From Amblyomma americanum (lineage: Eukaryota; Arthropoda; Arachnida; Ixodida; Ixodidae): a DNA stretch of 64,000 bases. The position numbers were made by a program, and so were the translations under genes. This document shows positions 21,653-32,734 of this stretch, one piece after another. The stretch is from NCBI RefSeq assembly GCF_052857255.1, contig NC_135497.1, forward strand, positions 183,620,204 to 183,684,203, written 5' to 3'. The notes beneath the pieces were generated by a model. The model made no database searches and had not been told where the DNA came from. It saw nothing but the letters and a program-made list of their open reading frames with translations. The first letter of the stretch is position 1. Every line of letters begins with the position of its first letter.

Positions 21653-22420
21653 GGTGTTAAGGATACTGAAGAAGTTGGCGCGGAAAAACGAGGACAAGCG
21701 AGACAAACAAAGGCGACCGCTACTAACAACTGAAGGTTTATTCCAGACAATGCTGGAATAAATAGTGAAACCAACAAGAACAAAAACAAACAAACTTCAT
21801 GAACACCACAAGTTACCCCGTGAATCCCAATGATTTGGTTAGGAACAGATACTCCCTATCAGAGAAGCGGACGGAAGTCTGACTAATGCACTTATCAACA
21901 CTGATGCGCATATGAAAGGCTTCCATGAGCTCCCGCGTGAGTTGCTCCCTGTGCCTGAATAGGATGGTCGTTTTTTCAAAAATCGGTTTACACTGGATTT
22001 TCTTTTCCTTGTCGTTTGTAATGCACGTGCGGCAATGTTTAGGGAGGTTATCAAGAGAATCTCCCCCAAGCAATCTTCGGTGCTCTCCTAATCTCTCGTT
22101 GACGCATCGTCCAGTTTGGCCGATGTATAGAGCGCCACACGACAACGGCAAACTGTACACAACCCCCCTGGCACAGGTAACGAACGGGGTTTTGTGTTTG
22201 ATGTTGCATTCATTTCTTGTTTTTCTTGTTTTTCGTACCGTTCTTTCGCCTCCTTTTTCCATCTGTTTGCGCACCTGTGAACAGATTGCTCCCAACTTCC
22301 GAGGGGCGGAAAACACAATCGGAATTTGATAACGCCCGGCAACATTTTTCAGTCCATGCGCCAATCTGTGCACAACTTTCCAATCTCGCACAACTTTCTG
22401 CTCTCCTAGGTGTTAAGGAT
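21653..22420 (-). mobile_element. Penelope-like element fragment with 12-bp TSD
   Basis: A 5'-truncated insertion (21,665-22,408) flanked by the perfect repeat GGTGTTAAGGAT (21,653-21,664 and 22,409-22,420). It encodes the end of a Penelope-like reverse transcriptase, including a GIY-YIG endonuclease, and ends on the minus strand with AACTTCTTCAGT. Confidence 0.88.
21813..22391 (-). pseudogene. Penelope-like GIY-YIG endonuclease remnant
   Basis: An uninterrupted 192-codon frame. Residues ~30-100 form a linker with a basic stretch. The GIY-YIG-like core is VVYSLPLSCGALYIGQTGR, followed by CVNERLGEHRRLL and a Cys/His cluster (KHCRTC). In the family this domain follows the reverse transcriptase and nicks the target. 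The upstream reverse transcriptase is absent because the insertion is 5'-truncated, so the fragment cannot be autonomous although its frame is open. Confidence 0.82.
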
Positions 22421-22479
22421 CCCGTTGTGCAGAAAATCCCGCACAGCCGTCGGCGCCGCCGGCGGCGGCGTTGTGTGTA

Positions 22480-22740
22480 AAAAATTCTCGGAGAAGCAAT
22501 CTAGGTGGGCCACCTAGGTCACGTGACCTTGTGGCGTCAGCACACCTGCCCACCGGATGGTGAGCAAACTGACCACCATGGTAGGTGGCAATTAAATCAA
22601 TGACTGGTCGCGAGAGGTTGCTCGGGAAGAGCAACCTGGGCCGCCTAAGCCCCACCGGTGGTAGCACTTGCCATCGCAGAGCAGAGGCGCATCGCTTAGC
22701 CGCTGCACCACTGAGCTAGCAGTGGTACGGGGACTTCCAG
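22480..22740 (-). repeat. Possible tRNA-headed SINE of a third family
   Basis: Read on the minus strand from ~22,725: GCTAGCTCAGTGGTGCAGCG resembles a tRNA A-box and anticodon-arm start. A GC-rich body follows, with two small palindromes: CTAGGTGGGCCACCTAG near 22,500 and GGTTGCTC-GGGAAGAGCAACC near 22,615. A clear B-box is missing, so assignment is tentative. No target duplication found. Confidence 0.4.
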
Positions 22741-22975
22741 GGAACTGTGAATGCAAAGCCGAGAATGACGAATTCCGCATATATGGTCGTCAACACATTA
22801 ACGCTGTCGCTTTGTACCGTTAAGGCGAAGATTAAGTGCACCCCCTCTAATTTTTTATGTGCTTAGGCCTAGATTTTGCCTAGGTACGCAAAGATGCCGA
22901 CTGACTAATGCAACGTGCGAAAAAACACAGAAAAGTCTGTCCGCACGTCCTGTGTCCTTGTGTCATCGCGCTGCG

Positions 22976-23247
22976 GATTTTTCGCAAAGTATTTGTGTTT
23001 ATGTATTTATGGGTGTTTAACGTCCCAAAGCGACTCATGCTATGAGGGACACCGTAGTTCAGGGCTCTGGAAATTTCTACCACGTGGGGTTCTTTCACGT
23101 GCACTGACATCGCACAGTACACGGGCCTCTAGAATTTCGCCTCCATCGAAATTCGAACGCCGCGGCCGGGATCGAACCCGCGTCTTTCGGGCCAGCAGTC
23201 GAGCACCATAACCACTCAGCCACCGCGGCGGCTGATTTTTCGCAAAG
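22976..23247 (-). mobile_element. Ruka-type SINE with 14-bp TSD
   Basis: The body 22,990-23,233 on the minus strand has the complete tRNA-like head (GCCGCCGCGGTGGCTGAGTG, B-box GGTTCGATCCC) and the family body to CCCATAAATAC. It is bounded by the perfect repeat GATTTTTCGCAAAG at 22,976-22,989 and 23,234-23,247. Confidence 0.93.
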
Positions 23248-23984
23248 ATCAATAAGGCGCGAAACTTCGCGCCAGCTCTGCCCAGCTTTCGCGGTCACAT
23301 TGCGAGAGAAGTTTCAAAAGCATACTGGCAATTTTCATGATCTAGAAGTGGCGCCACAACGAGTTCAGTATGGCGGCGTTACGAAGGACTCATTCTGCGG
23401 CAGCCTAGGCAGAATAGCGTTTGTTTTAGACTCCTGATATTTGTATATGGTCGCAATCTCGTGTTATGCAGTATTTAGTTTCTCGAGGGCGAGAAAGAAT
23501 AGCCGATAGAAGAGAAATCGCCCTCTGGCGTTTGAAAATGGCTGGCGTGAAATCGAAGCGGAAGATGGTAGGCGCGCTTTGGAGATAATTTAAAATCAAT
23601 GACGTCGACAATAAATATTCTTGTACAGCGGCCGGTGAACAACAAAACCAGAAGTGCGATTGTTTGCATTTAGTCCTACGGATAAGAAAGACCCAGCGAT
23701 TGTCATGCTGCTGGCACAGGAAACAAGACAAGAAAGTTAGGCAGTCACTGTCGCTGGAGTTTTAACTGCGAATGCTACCTCCTTTGGTTTTCTTTCTTTA
23801 GAGCGCAGCTCTTAAGCGCCCGTTCGTGCGTTGAGCGGCGTCCCGCGCCGTCGGCTTGTGCGTAACCTGCAGATCGAATGAGCAGCAAAGCGGAGGATGA
23901 AAGAACGAGCGCGGTGGAAGCGAACAGAGCGCGAAGAGGAAAGCGGAGGAGGAGGGTACGGATCCCCGTTATACTAACTTGCTC
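23248..23984. other. Nothing recognised; purine-rich stretch at 23.87-23.96 kb
   Basis: Mixed sequence with a GC-rich block (GTTGAGCGGCGTCCCGCGCC near 23,832) and a GA-rich stretch just before the gypsy remnant. No coding evidence. Confidence 0.45.
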
Positions 23985-24366
23985 CTCTGCTGACGACCAA
24001 ACGCGTGGATGTACTGGGTCCGAGACTCCAGCGCTTCAGCCTTCTTAAATATGATTACACAATTCCGCACACACCAGGGCACAAGCTACTCACAGCCGAC
24101 CTGTTGCCTCAAAAGCCGCAAAGGGGCACTGTTAAAGACAGTCACAGAGACCTCAAGAGCGCAGTGGAAGAGTTTGAAGCGCTAACCCTGGAGCACCTGC
24201 CAGCATCACGTCAGATGCTAGACACAATCAAGTTAATCATCTAAGCAGACCATACGCTAAGCCCAGTGACGACCTTAGAAACCACAGCATGGCCTACGGT
24301 ACATGGTCTAGCACCAGACCTCGAGCGTTATGCAGAAGGGACAAGTGAATTTTCACTAGTTGAAGG
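23985..24366 (+). pseudogene. Gypsy RNase H and spacer region fragment
   Basis: LLTTKRVDVLGPRLQRF, LKYDYTIPHTPGHKL and TADLLPQ match the C-terminal RNase H/connection segment of Ty3/gypsy Pol. The following spacer continues past a TAA at 24,242 as WPTVHGLAPDLERYAEG and SLVEG, where the hAT MITE interrupts it. Confidence 0.8.
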
Positions 24367-25265
24367 CAGGGACCCCGGAACAGGGGGGGGGGGGCAAGGG
24401 GGGCAAGGGGGCGGCCGCCCCCACCCAGTCCCCAATTGCTTGCACTTGGATCAGATTTGTGACAATTGCAAAACTTCAGTTCTAGGACTATTTTATTGCA
24501 AAGCGCAGTGGAGCTGAGCTACTTGGCTTCGTAGCCAGATGTAAAGTATTTCGTATATGAGTAGCCAAAACCAGTCATGTCCCAACAGGAGTCGACTATC
24601 TGGCCCGTGTACATCATCATAATTACCAGAATTTAAACTATGCACAAACTTCTTTAATCAATTGATCACTTCTCGTGATCACATTCTCGTGATCACTTCT
24701 CGTGAGCACATTTATAAGCTGCCCATTTCAGTTCGTTTTATATTGCCGTGAATCGTTGCCCCGTTTGGTAGTTCGCATTCAAAACCGCCAGCACACGGCT
24801 TTATCATTTTGTTTTGTAATGCTAGATGCAACCAGACTTACCTGTATTGATCGTGGGCACGTGCAAAATGCTTCCGCATTTTTCCAGTTTTTTGTAGTTT
24901 CAGTTGGTTATCTCGAAGGCTCCTTGTCAGCTTTAAATTGGGCGCGGCCATGAACTGCAGGCATTCAGTTCGATGACCGCCCACCGCGCTTGTGACTATT
25001 GCCACCGCCGAGTCATTCAGTTCTTAGTGGGCGAGAGTCAGTCCCTTAAATAGTTTCCTTTGGAAGCCTTTTCGTTGTCTTCCTGACTGCTGGAGTGTGG
25101 TCACCACGAAGTGACAGTTTGCATCAACCTTTGGACATTGAAAAAAAATAATAAAAATATAAAATTGATTATGTAAATGAGCACTAATTAAATAAATAAA
25201 TAACAAAATAAGCTCGAAGTGTTGCCCTCCCGCTCAGATAAAGTTCCGGAGTACCTGGTTGAAGG
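24359..25265. mobile_element. Non-autonomous hAT element (891 bp) in gypsy
   Basis: Flanked by the perfect octamer GTTGAAGG (24,359-24,366 and 25,258-25,265). The ends are inverted: CAGGGACCCCGGAAC at 24,367 and CAGGTACTCCGGAAC read from 25,257. The left end continues into a long G run. The interior has a short 18-19-bp tandem around TTCTCGTGATCAC (24,665-24,710) and no transposase. Removing it reconnects the gypsy reading frame around VEG. Confidence 0.9.
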
Positions 25266-25303
25266 TCTACTTTTCAAAAGTGACAGACTTATTCCACCAA
25301 GCC

Positions 25304-25897
25304 CCCGCAGGGGGGCGCCTGCAGCTTGCAGGCGTCGCGACGGTGAGTGGCGACACCGCGGCTTCCCGAGCATCCGCAGGGACATCCCCGCAAAGGGATG
25401 ATGGTGAACTGTGCATCACCACGGACCCGAGCACCCGCGCCTCGCCGTGCGTGGCATCGCCGTGTCCGGGGAAAAGGGGATCCTGGTGGTTAAGCCGATG
25501 CCGAGCGTTTGGACCCTTAAGGCCCCTCGGCGGAGGCAACACACCACTTTGGCCCCAGCTTCCTGTAGACGGCACCTCCGGCCTGACCCGACCGGGGGAA
25601 ATCGGCAGTCGTCTTTTCCTTATCCTCCCCTCCATCTTTTACTTTTCTATCATCTTTCTTACAACTCTCCTGTCTCCTCCTCCTTCCTTGGTTTTTTCCT
25701 TTTTCCTGGCGGCTAGGGTTAACCCTGTGTGGCGAACTATCCTGGGTTTCGTCATATTCGGTTATAGCAATGGTGTACAGCTGGCGTGGGCAGGACTTGT
25801 TTTCAAGTTCCTGTCCTGTCCCCTAGTTGGGCTCCATGGTGGGCGGCTGGCACCAAGGCCGAAGAACAAAATTTTTTATGGCTTCCTCCCTGCTTAA
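25304..25897 (+). other. LINE-A 5' region with a long frame lacking ATG
   Basis: About 197 codons are open from the element start to TAA at 25,895-25,897, overlapping the first 20 bases of ORF1. The frame is open in both LINE-A copies and includes a hydrophobic stretch (LFLILPSIFY, IIFLTTLLS). No in-frame ATG is seen, and the two copies are too similar for openness to prove coding. Most likely this is the 5' UTR and internal promoter region. Confidence 0.4.
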
Positions 25898-27067
25898 TAA
25901 TGATCGCCCTCTGAAAAGAGGACGGACCGATGTCACAACAGTTTTTCAGCAAAAAGAAGACAACTTTTCCGAAGTACCACATCGTCCACAGTAAAGAAAC
26001 AGAAAAGCCAGCCAGACAAATATCCCCGTTCCTTGTTTCAAGAGTTCTTACAGAATCCCTGGGCCCTCAGTACAAAGTCACAAAGTTGGCTTGTGGTGAC
26101 CTCCTCCTCGAACTGCTCGACATAACTCAGATTTCAAAGCTTGCAAACATTGAAACTTTTGGCGATATTCCTGTCTCTGTTACACCGCACAGATCATTGA
26201 ACACAGTACGTGGTGTCATCACAGATAATGATTTCCTGCACCTAACAGAGGAAGAGATGCTTGAAGGACTGAACCCTCAGAATGTTACCAACGTCCACAG
26301 AATTACAATCCGCAAAGACAACAAAGAGATTCCGACAAAACACCTGGTCCTGACGTTTGCCTCATGCACCCTACCCGAGTCAATCGAGGTAGGCTATGCA
26401 AAAATCTCCGTTCGCCCTTATATCCCCAACCCTAGACGCTGTTTCAAATGCCAGAAGTTCGGTCATGGCTCCCAGAGCTGCCGCGGCCGCAACACCTGTA
26501 CTAAATGTGCCTCCAATGACCACCAATCAGACGGCTGCGACGCCGCGCCACGCTGTGCAAACTGCGAAGGCGAGCACGCTGCTTACTCAAGGTCTTGTCC
26601 TGCCTGAAAAAAAAGGAAATCATTACAATAAAGACAAAAGATAATATCACTTTTAAAGAGGCAAGAAAGCGTTATGCAATGTCGCAGGGCACTTTCTCCT
26701 TAACACCCCACACAAACTTCGCCGATGTGGTGCGCGGGCGCGGCGCATCACACCGGTCTCAGGCACCTGTTCAGTTCACACCTAGTGAGGCTGAGGCAGG
26801 GCCATCCGCGCCCCTGGCAGATGCAGCGAGAGCTGCTATGCCACCCCCAACAACGGGCCGGCCGTCCTCCAAGTCGGCAGCCCGCAAGGCTTCCCCCGTT
26901 CGGGAGAAGTCTACCACCCCCCTGCCCGCGGGTTCCCCGCGGAACTCCACCGCCTCCATGGAGGCGATGGATACAAGCCAAAGCTCGCCTCGGTCGCAAC
27001 GGCGACGGGGCTCTCTTGACCGGAAAAAAGAAAAACCACGATAACGCCCTCAACAAGGAGGGACCTG
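25878..27067 (+). pseudogene. LINE-A ORF1 (nucleic-acid-binding), copy 1, frameshifted
   Basis: This encodes the Gag-like RNA-binding protein that coats the LINE transcript. It begins MASSLLNNDRPLKRGRTDV. A 2-bp loss relative to copy 2 (ACAACAG against ACAACACAG) shifts the frame after about 18 codons. A second change in the A-run near 26,606 shifts it again after the zinc knuckles. The knuckles are CFKCQKFGHGSQSC, CTKCASNDHQSDGC and CANCEGEHAAYSRSC. Here the third keeps its His, which copy 2 has lost. The C-terminal third is Pro/Ser/Ala-rich. Confidence 0.85.
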
Positions 27068-27098
27068 AGGTCTCAAAACACTCCTCCTTAAAATAATC

Positions 27099-30000
27099 AT
27101 GGCGTTCCTTATCCACTGGAACTGCCGTGGAATTTTAAATAACTACAGCGATGCAACAGATCTCCTACGCTCTATGTCTCCTGTAGCACTGTGCCTTCAG
27201 GAGACCAAGTTGGGACCTTTACAAAAAAATATTTTTAAGAATTACAAAGTCTTTCGCCGTGACCGTGAGCAGGCAGATAGGCTCTCTGGAGGTGTTGCTG
27301 TCGTTGTTAAGAGCGGTGTTGCAACACGTGAAATCCAGCTGCAGACGAATTATGAAGCCATTGCAGTCACCGTCATTAGCTTTAAAACAATTACCATATG
27401 TTCAGTATACCTTCAGCCACACCTCACAGTAACACTTCATGACCTAGAATCACTTTTTAATCAGCTACCAGAGCCATATCTGGTAGTTGGGGATTTTAAT
27501 GCACACTCCCCTTTCTGGGGGAGTGAACAGACAGACACTAGGGGCCGTATATTAGAACATTTTATTCTGTGCAATAATGTTTGCCTACTCAATACAGGCA
27601 AACCCACATATTGCTCTCCAGCCTCAGGAAAAATGAGTTGCATAGATTTATCTTTTAGCTCTTCTTCCGTTTTTACCGATTTTAAGTGGGATGTTCTCGA
27701 TAACCCGTACGGAAGCGATCATCTTCCGGGAGTGATTAACTTTTCATCGCCACCATCAGTCATCCCTAGTAAACCACGCGGTTGGAAACTACACCTAGCC
27801 GACTGGCAACTATTTAGAGAAAAGGCTAGCCTGGAGAAATTATTTTCAAACAGTCTTAACGTTGACGAACTGAAGGAAATTTTTACAAGCTGCATTGATG
27901 CTGCGTGCCAAGCTATTCCTCAATCGTCAGGAATAGTACGACAAAACAACAAGGTATGGTACACGCAGAAATGCCGGGAAGCAAAAAAGAAGCAAAATAA
28001 AGCTTGGGGAGTTTTTCGAAGATACCCAACTCAAGATAACCTCATCAACATTAAAAAGACGAGAGCAAAAGCTCGGTACATCCGCCGAAATGCCGAAAGA
28101 ACATCATGGAGAAGCTACGTATCATGCATAAATAGTTCAGTTACGCCCAAAAAAATGTGGGAACAAGTCCACAAGTTTAACGGAAGCTTTTCTCCTTACA
28201 CAATTCCTTTCTTAACAGCTCCAGGTACACAGACAAATATAGAGGAACAGGCAAACATCTTGGGAGAACATTTCTCAAACATTCCTAGTTCTTCACACTA
28301 CACAGAAACATTTTTAAAGCATAAACATGCAGTGGAGAAACAGACTTCCAACAACGGGTTGCACAAAAGAACCGTACAATGGTTTAATAACACTCCAAGA
28401 AATAAACGAAGTTCTCTGGGCCGGAAAAAAGACAGCACCTGGCCCTGACAATATACATTACGAAATGCTAGCACATCTTTCCCAGCCATCTGTGGAGGCG
28501 CTCTTGAAGTTTTTTAACCAAGTGTGGGTGCTCGGAAGATTGCCGAAAGCCTGGAAGAAAGCAGTTATTGTACCATTCCTGAAATCTGGAAAACAACCAA
28601 CATCCCCTACTAGTTACAGGCCGATAGCCCTTACCAGCTGCCTTGCCAAATCATTCGAAAGTGTGCTGAATAAAAGACTAACTTTTCTGATTGAATCTCT
28701 TGAGCTTATTGACATCCATCAGTGCGGTTTTAAGAAAGCATGCTCAACAACAGACCACTTAACTCGCCTGGAAAATACTGTCCGAGAGGCTTTTATACAC
28801 AGACAGCACTGTCTTGCCGTCTTTTTTGACCTCGAGAAAGCATACGACACCACCTGGAGGTTCGGCATCCTTCGTGACTTAGCAGATCTTGGCATCCGTG
28901 GCAGGATGTTGAACTGCCTGAAGGACTTCCTTTCCGACCGCTCATTTCAAGTGCGCCTAGGATCAACCCTGTCCAGGGGCTTCGTTCAAGAGAACGGGGT
29001 TCCTCAGGGGTGTATTTTGAGCACGACATTGTTTGTTATTAAAGTAAATTCCATAGCCAAAGTAATACCGAAGGCCATTATGTATTCCGTCTATGTTGAC
29101 GATCTGCAAATAGCCTGCACATCCTCAAACCTGGTAACATGCGAGACACAAATACAGCTGACAATGGATAAACTGGTGACCTGGGCAGACGAGAACGGTT
29201 TCCGGTTTTCCACACAGAAAACCGTGGCCATTCTTTTCTCTATTAAGCGAGGCTTACGGGCTGACCCATTTATACACCTGAACAAAACACAGCTACCGGT
29301 GAAAAATGAGCACAAATTCCTAGGCGTAACTTTTGACAAAAAGCTCACTTTCCTGCCTCATATAAATGCACTGAAAAAGAAAGCCTCCCGATCCCTCAAC
29401 ATACTCAAAGTACTGTCACGAAAACATTGGGGTGCCGACAGGACATGCCTTCTAAAAATTTACCGCTCTGTAGTACGCTCTACCCTTGATTATGGATGTA
29501 TAGTGTATGGGTCAGCGAGACCATCATACCTTAAACGACTAGATACAGTGCATAACTTGGGTTTGCATCTCTCCACTGGTGCTTACAGGACATCACCCAT
29601 TAAGTCTTTATGTAGAAACCAACGAACCGTCACTCGAGGACCGAAGAACCTTGCTCACGTGCTCGTACGTTTTAAAAATCAGTTCGCTTCCCAAACACCT
29701 ATGTTACCCCATAGTCACAAAGTGCCCATCAAGAACACTTTTTAACAACAAACCACAAGCTATCAGGCCACTCCTCCTGCGTTTTGAAGAGATGTGTCAA
29801 AACCTCGGAGTACTGGACACTTTACCTGCCATTGCTCGAAGAGGAGCTCCACTGCCTCCATGGCACAATTTTCCGGCAATCTGTGATTTTACCCTTACGC
29901 AGTTCCAAAAAAAACAAACTCCAAAACAACATATAGTACAGGAATTCCTTGCACTCGAAGAAAAATACAGTAGTTTTACGGACTTTTACACTGACGGTTC

Positions 30001-30838
30001 AAAAACGAATGTTTACGTAGGAAGCGCAGTGGTGCGAGGAAATTCGGAGACAGCAATGCGACTTCCACAGTGCGCATCCATCTTCAGCGCAGAATGTTAC
30101 GCAGTATGTGTGGCAACAAAAAAAATATTAAATGAGAACCTCAAAAACACTATTATTTACACAGACTCTTTAGGTGTACTTACAGCCCTCCACTCTAGAA
30201 ACGCAGCCACTCCCATACTTGGGGACATCATACACAACATTGTAACAGCAACAGCTCGAGGACAAAACATTAAACTCTGCTGGGTCCCGAGCCACGTCGG
30301 AATAAAAGGAAATGAGAGAGCAGATTTGTGTGCCGCTCAAGCTCGGGGCAAGGAAATAAAAAAAGTAGATATACCCTTTAATGACTGCATGAAATTAGTT
30401 CAACAGAAATTAAGACAAAAATGGCAGTCGCGTTGGAACAGCGAAGTGAATAATAAACTGCACTTTGTAAAACCAGTTTTGGGTGAATTTAGGTCATGTG
30501 TGCACCAGGAACGTTTTAAAGAAGTGGTTTTATGCCGTCTGCGAATAGGCCACACGCACCTCACGCACAACTTCCTGCTAACAAAACAAGATAAACCTGG
30601 TTGCGAGGAATGCGGAGAAGAACTTACTGTTAACCACATTCTATTCTCATGTGTGAAACTAGAAAAACTAAGAAAAAAGTACTTCACTCAATTTTATCAT
30701 GAATACATTCCTTTCCACCCAACATTTCTCTTAGCTGATAATGCCATTGTTAACATACCCTCCGTTTTTAGCTTTTTAAAAGCAGCGGGCGTCCTCGAAA
30801 AACTAATTTTTGAACCACTGGTTCCCTTTATTACATGA
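27099..30838 (+). pseudogene. LINE-A ORF2 (endonuclease, RT, RNase H), copy 1
   Basis: Three overlapping frames make one ORF2 of about 1,240 codons. The first (27,099 to ~28,440) is an AP-type endonuclease: HWNCRGI, ETKLG, GDFNAHSPFWGSE, GSDHLPGVINF. The second (~28,330-29,745) is the reverse transcriptase: KKTAPGPDNIHYEML, SYRPIALTSCLAKSFE, NGVPQGCILS, and catalytic box VYVDDLQIA. The third (~29,620-30,838) has RNase H: FYTDGSKTNV, AECYAV, IYTDSLGVLTAL, SHVGIKGNERADLCAA, then a Cys/His motif (CEECGEELTVNHILFSC). Both frame changes recur in copy 2; the second is a +1 shift at about 29,601 (ATTAAGTCT). Confidence 0.9.
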
Positions 30839-31150
30839 TACACCTCAGCCACTTTCTCATTCCTGAGAAGTAGCAGAGGCTTTTTTGATTGGTTGGGAGC
30901 CTCAGGATCCTTGCCTAGCCAAGGATATCCGCTAAGGCTGCCTGACCTTCTTTAAGGCTTTTACCATTAGCAATTTCCAAATTTCTTCTCTTCTTTTACT
31001 AGGCAGCACAATGTTTTTAGGTCATCTACGCCATCGGCATTTTTTGATATTCGTAAACATTCTACAGAAAGCCAATTCTACACCTTGAGTTTGGCGCATG
31101 ATGGCCTTAGCTGCCTATGTGCCATAAAACCCAACACAAACAAACACAAA

Positions 31151-32091
31151 TATTCCACCAAGCCTCAGGCTTCATGAAGCTCACATGGACACAACTCAGT
31201 GTCTTGCAAGAGCAAGGCAATCTGTATGGTTGCCCGGCATTGGAGAAGAGAAGATTATGTGCTGAAATGTCAGGTGTGCCAAGAACACAGGAAGCTTCCC
31301 ACTGAACCTCTTCTCCAAACACCACTGCCTGCGTATCTGTGGGATACCGTCTGCATCGATCTTATTTCAATGGAAGGGAAAGAATACATCGTAGTTGCGG
31401 ATTGCTATTCAAGATTCTTTGAGCTCGAGACACTGAATGGTACAACTACAAGAGATGTTATCCGCGTTCTGGAACCAATCATGACACGATGTGTAGCGCC
31501 AAGAACAGTTCGCATGGACAATGGTCCGCAGTTTACCTCATTTCAGTTCAAGCAATTGATGAAACGATTGGGCTCAGACCACATAACCTCAAGTCCATAT
31601 TATGCCCAAAGTAACGGCATGGCTAAACGCTCAGTACAAACAGCCAAGCAGCTCCTGAAGAAACCTCCAAACATAAATATGACACTGCTGTTCCACAGAG
31701 CCACCCCAGCAGCGGAAGGCTTCTCGCGAGCAGAACATCAATGGGACGCCGCATCAACACAACTCTGCCATCCACCACCAAAATGCTTGTGCCGAAGTGG
31801 GATGACAGTGAGTTCAGAAGCAAGAATGCAGCGTACAATTCCCAAGTTCACCGCACCTACAGTATGCGGCATAGAACACGAAGTAAGGAACGCATCTCTC
31901 CGAAGACAGCCGTGCGAATCCGAAGTGGAGCAGTATCCTACGGGACCTTAACACAACCAGCGTGTCAACCAAGGTCGTATCTGGTACAGACATCGACAGG
32001 GCTGACACGGCGCACAGGCAAGCACGTGCAGCCCGTGACAGCCACAAGAAGCGGACGTCAGTGCCGTCCTCCAAGCCGTCTTGACCTGTAG
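31151..32091 (+). pseudogene. Gypsy integrase remnant
   Basis: Remnants of the zinc-binding N-terminus (one-base shift near 31,240; CQVCQEHRKLPTEPL) lead into the catalytic core with Asp residues in WDTVCIDLISM and VRMDNGPQF. The position of the third catalytic residue, in SNGMAKRSVQTAKQLL, is Lys where the family has Glu, so this integrase would be inactive. The C-terminal region changes frame near 31,740 and ends SGRQCRPPSRLDL before a stop, typical of gypsy Pol ends. Confidence 0.83.
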
Positions 32092-32320
32092 CCTGCTTTT
32101 CCGAAGAAATGGGGGTGCCGTGGACTATCGAACACCGACCATGGCGACACCACATGGCAAGTGGTCGTGTCAACAGTCGTACGCGCGGGTGGGGCTACAG
32201 ACACGCTGGAGCTAATGAGTAGGGAACGACCGTATGTATTGTTCCTCTGTCACCGTCTGACCGCGCCGGAATAAATGGTTGTTGTGAACTCTGTGCCATC
32301 GCGTGCATAGCAACACTCGG

Positions 32321-32734
32321 CTACGGCAGTATGCGAGCACAAGGGACCAGAAATATGGGTTCAGTAAAGGTTTCAGTCACCTGCGTGCGACCATTGTGTG
32401 TAGGGAGACCGCTCTGTGCCTGCCATCGGAGCGATGCTCGCCACCACAACGTTAACTCATCTTCACACAAGAGCGTCGTCTGTCTGTGCAGATTATGTGA
32501 CCGTTGCCGAACAGTTTAATTCTGTTTCGATTATTATCTTGCCGCTATAATCGACAAGCCCGAAAGTCAGAGACTGCCAGAATTACTAGTTACCGAGCAT
32601 ATTAGCATGTGCGAGAGGGAAATAGCGGAGAAAGACCTATTTCTATTTCCGAAGCTTGCGTTGAGGGCTGTGCGAGAGAAAACTATTCAACGCCGCATGT
32701 CCGGCCCAAACAAAACGCACGTACGACGGAATTT
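32321..32734. other. Nothing recognised between LTR and minisatellite
   Basis: Unassigned sequence. The downstream limit of the LTR is not certain, so part of this may still be gypsy. Confidence 0.4.

Larger units (their letters stand above)
25290..31164 (+). mobile_element. LINE-A, full-length I-type LINE with 14-bp TSD (copy 1)
   Basis: The element 25,304-31,150 (5.85 kb) lies between copies of TATTCCACCAAGCC (25,290-25,303 and 31,151-31,164). It starts CCCGCAGGGGGGCGCCTGC, with an 8-bp hairpin (CGCCTGCA/TGCAGGCG). It encodes ORF1 with CCHC knuckles and ORF2 with AP endonuclease, reverse transcriptase and RNase H, and ends in an ACAAACACAAA tail after GCCATAAAACCCAACAC. The domain set with RNase H places it in the I superfamily. 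It inserted into the gypsy zinc-binding region. Both ORFs are frame-broken. Confidence 0.93.
23985..32320 (+). mobile_element. Ty3/gypsy LTR retrotransposon remnant, split twice
   Basis: Three separated pieces read in order as one Ty3/gypsy pol: the RNase H end (23,985-24,366), a few codons of spacer (25,258-25,289, giving VEGLLFKSDRLI), then the zinc-binding and integrase region to a stop at 32,091 (31,151-32,091). The breaks coincide exactly with a hAT MITE and with LINE-A. After the stop, a purine-rich GAAATGGGGG tract is followed by TGCCGTGGACTATCG, a likely 3' LTR start at ~32,116, with AATAAA at ~32,269. No 5' LTR, gag or most of the reverse transcriptase is present, so the copy is 5'-truncated. 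Confidence 0.85.
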
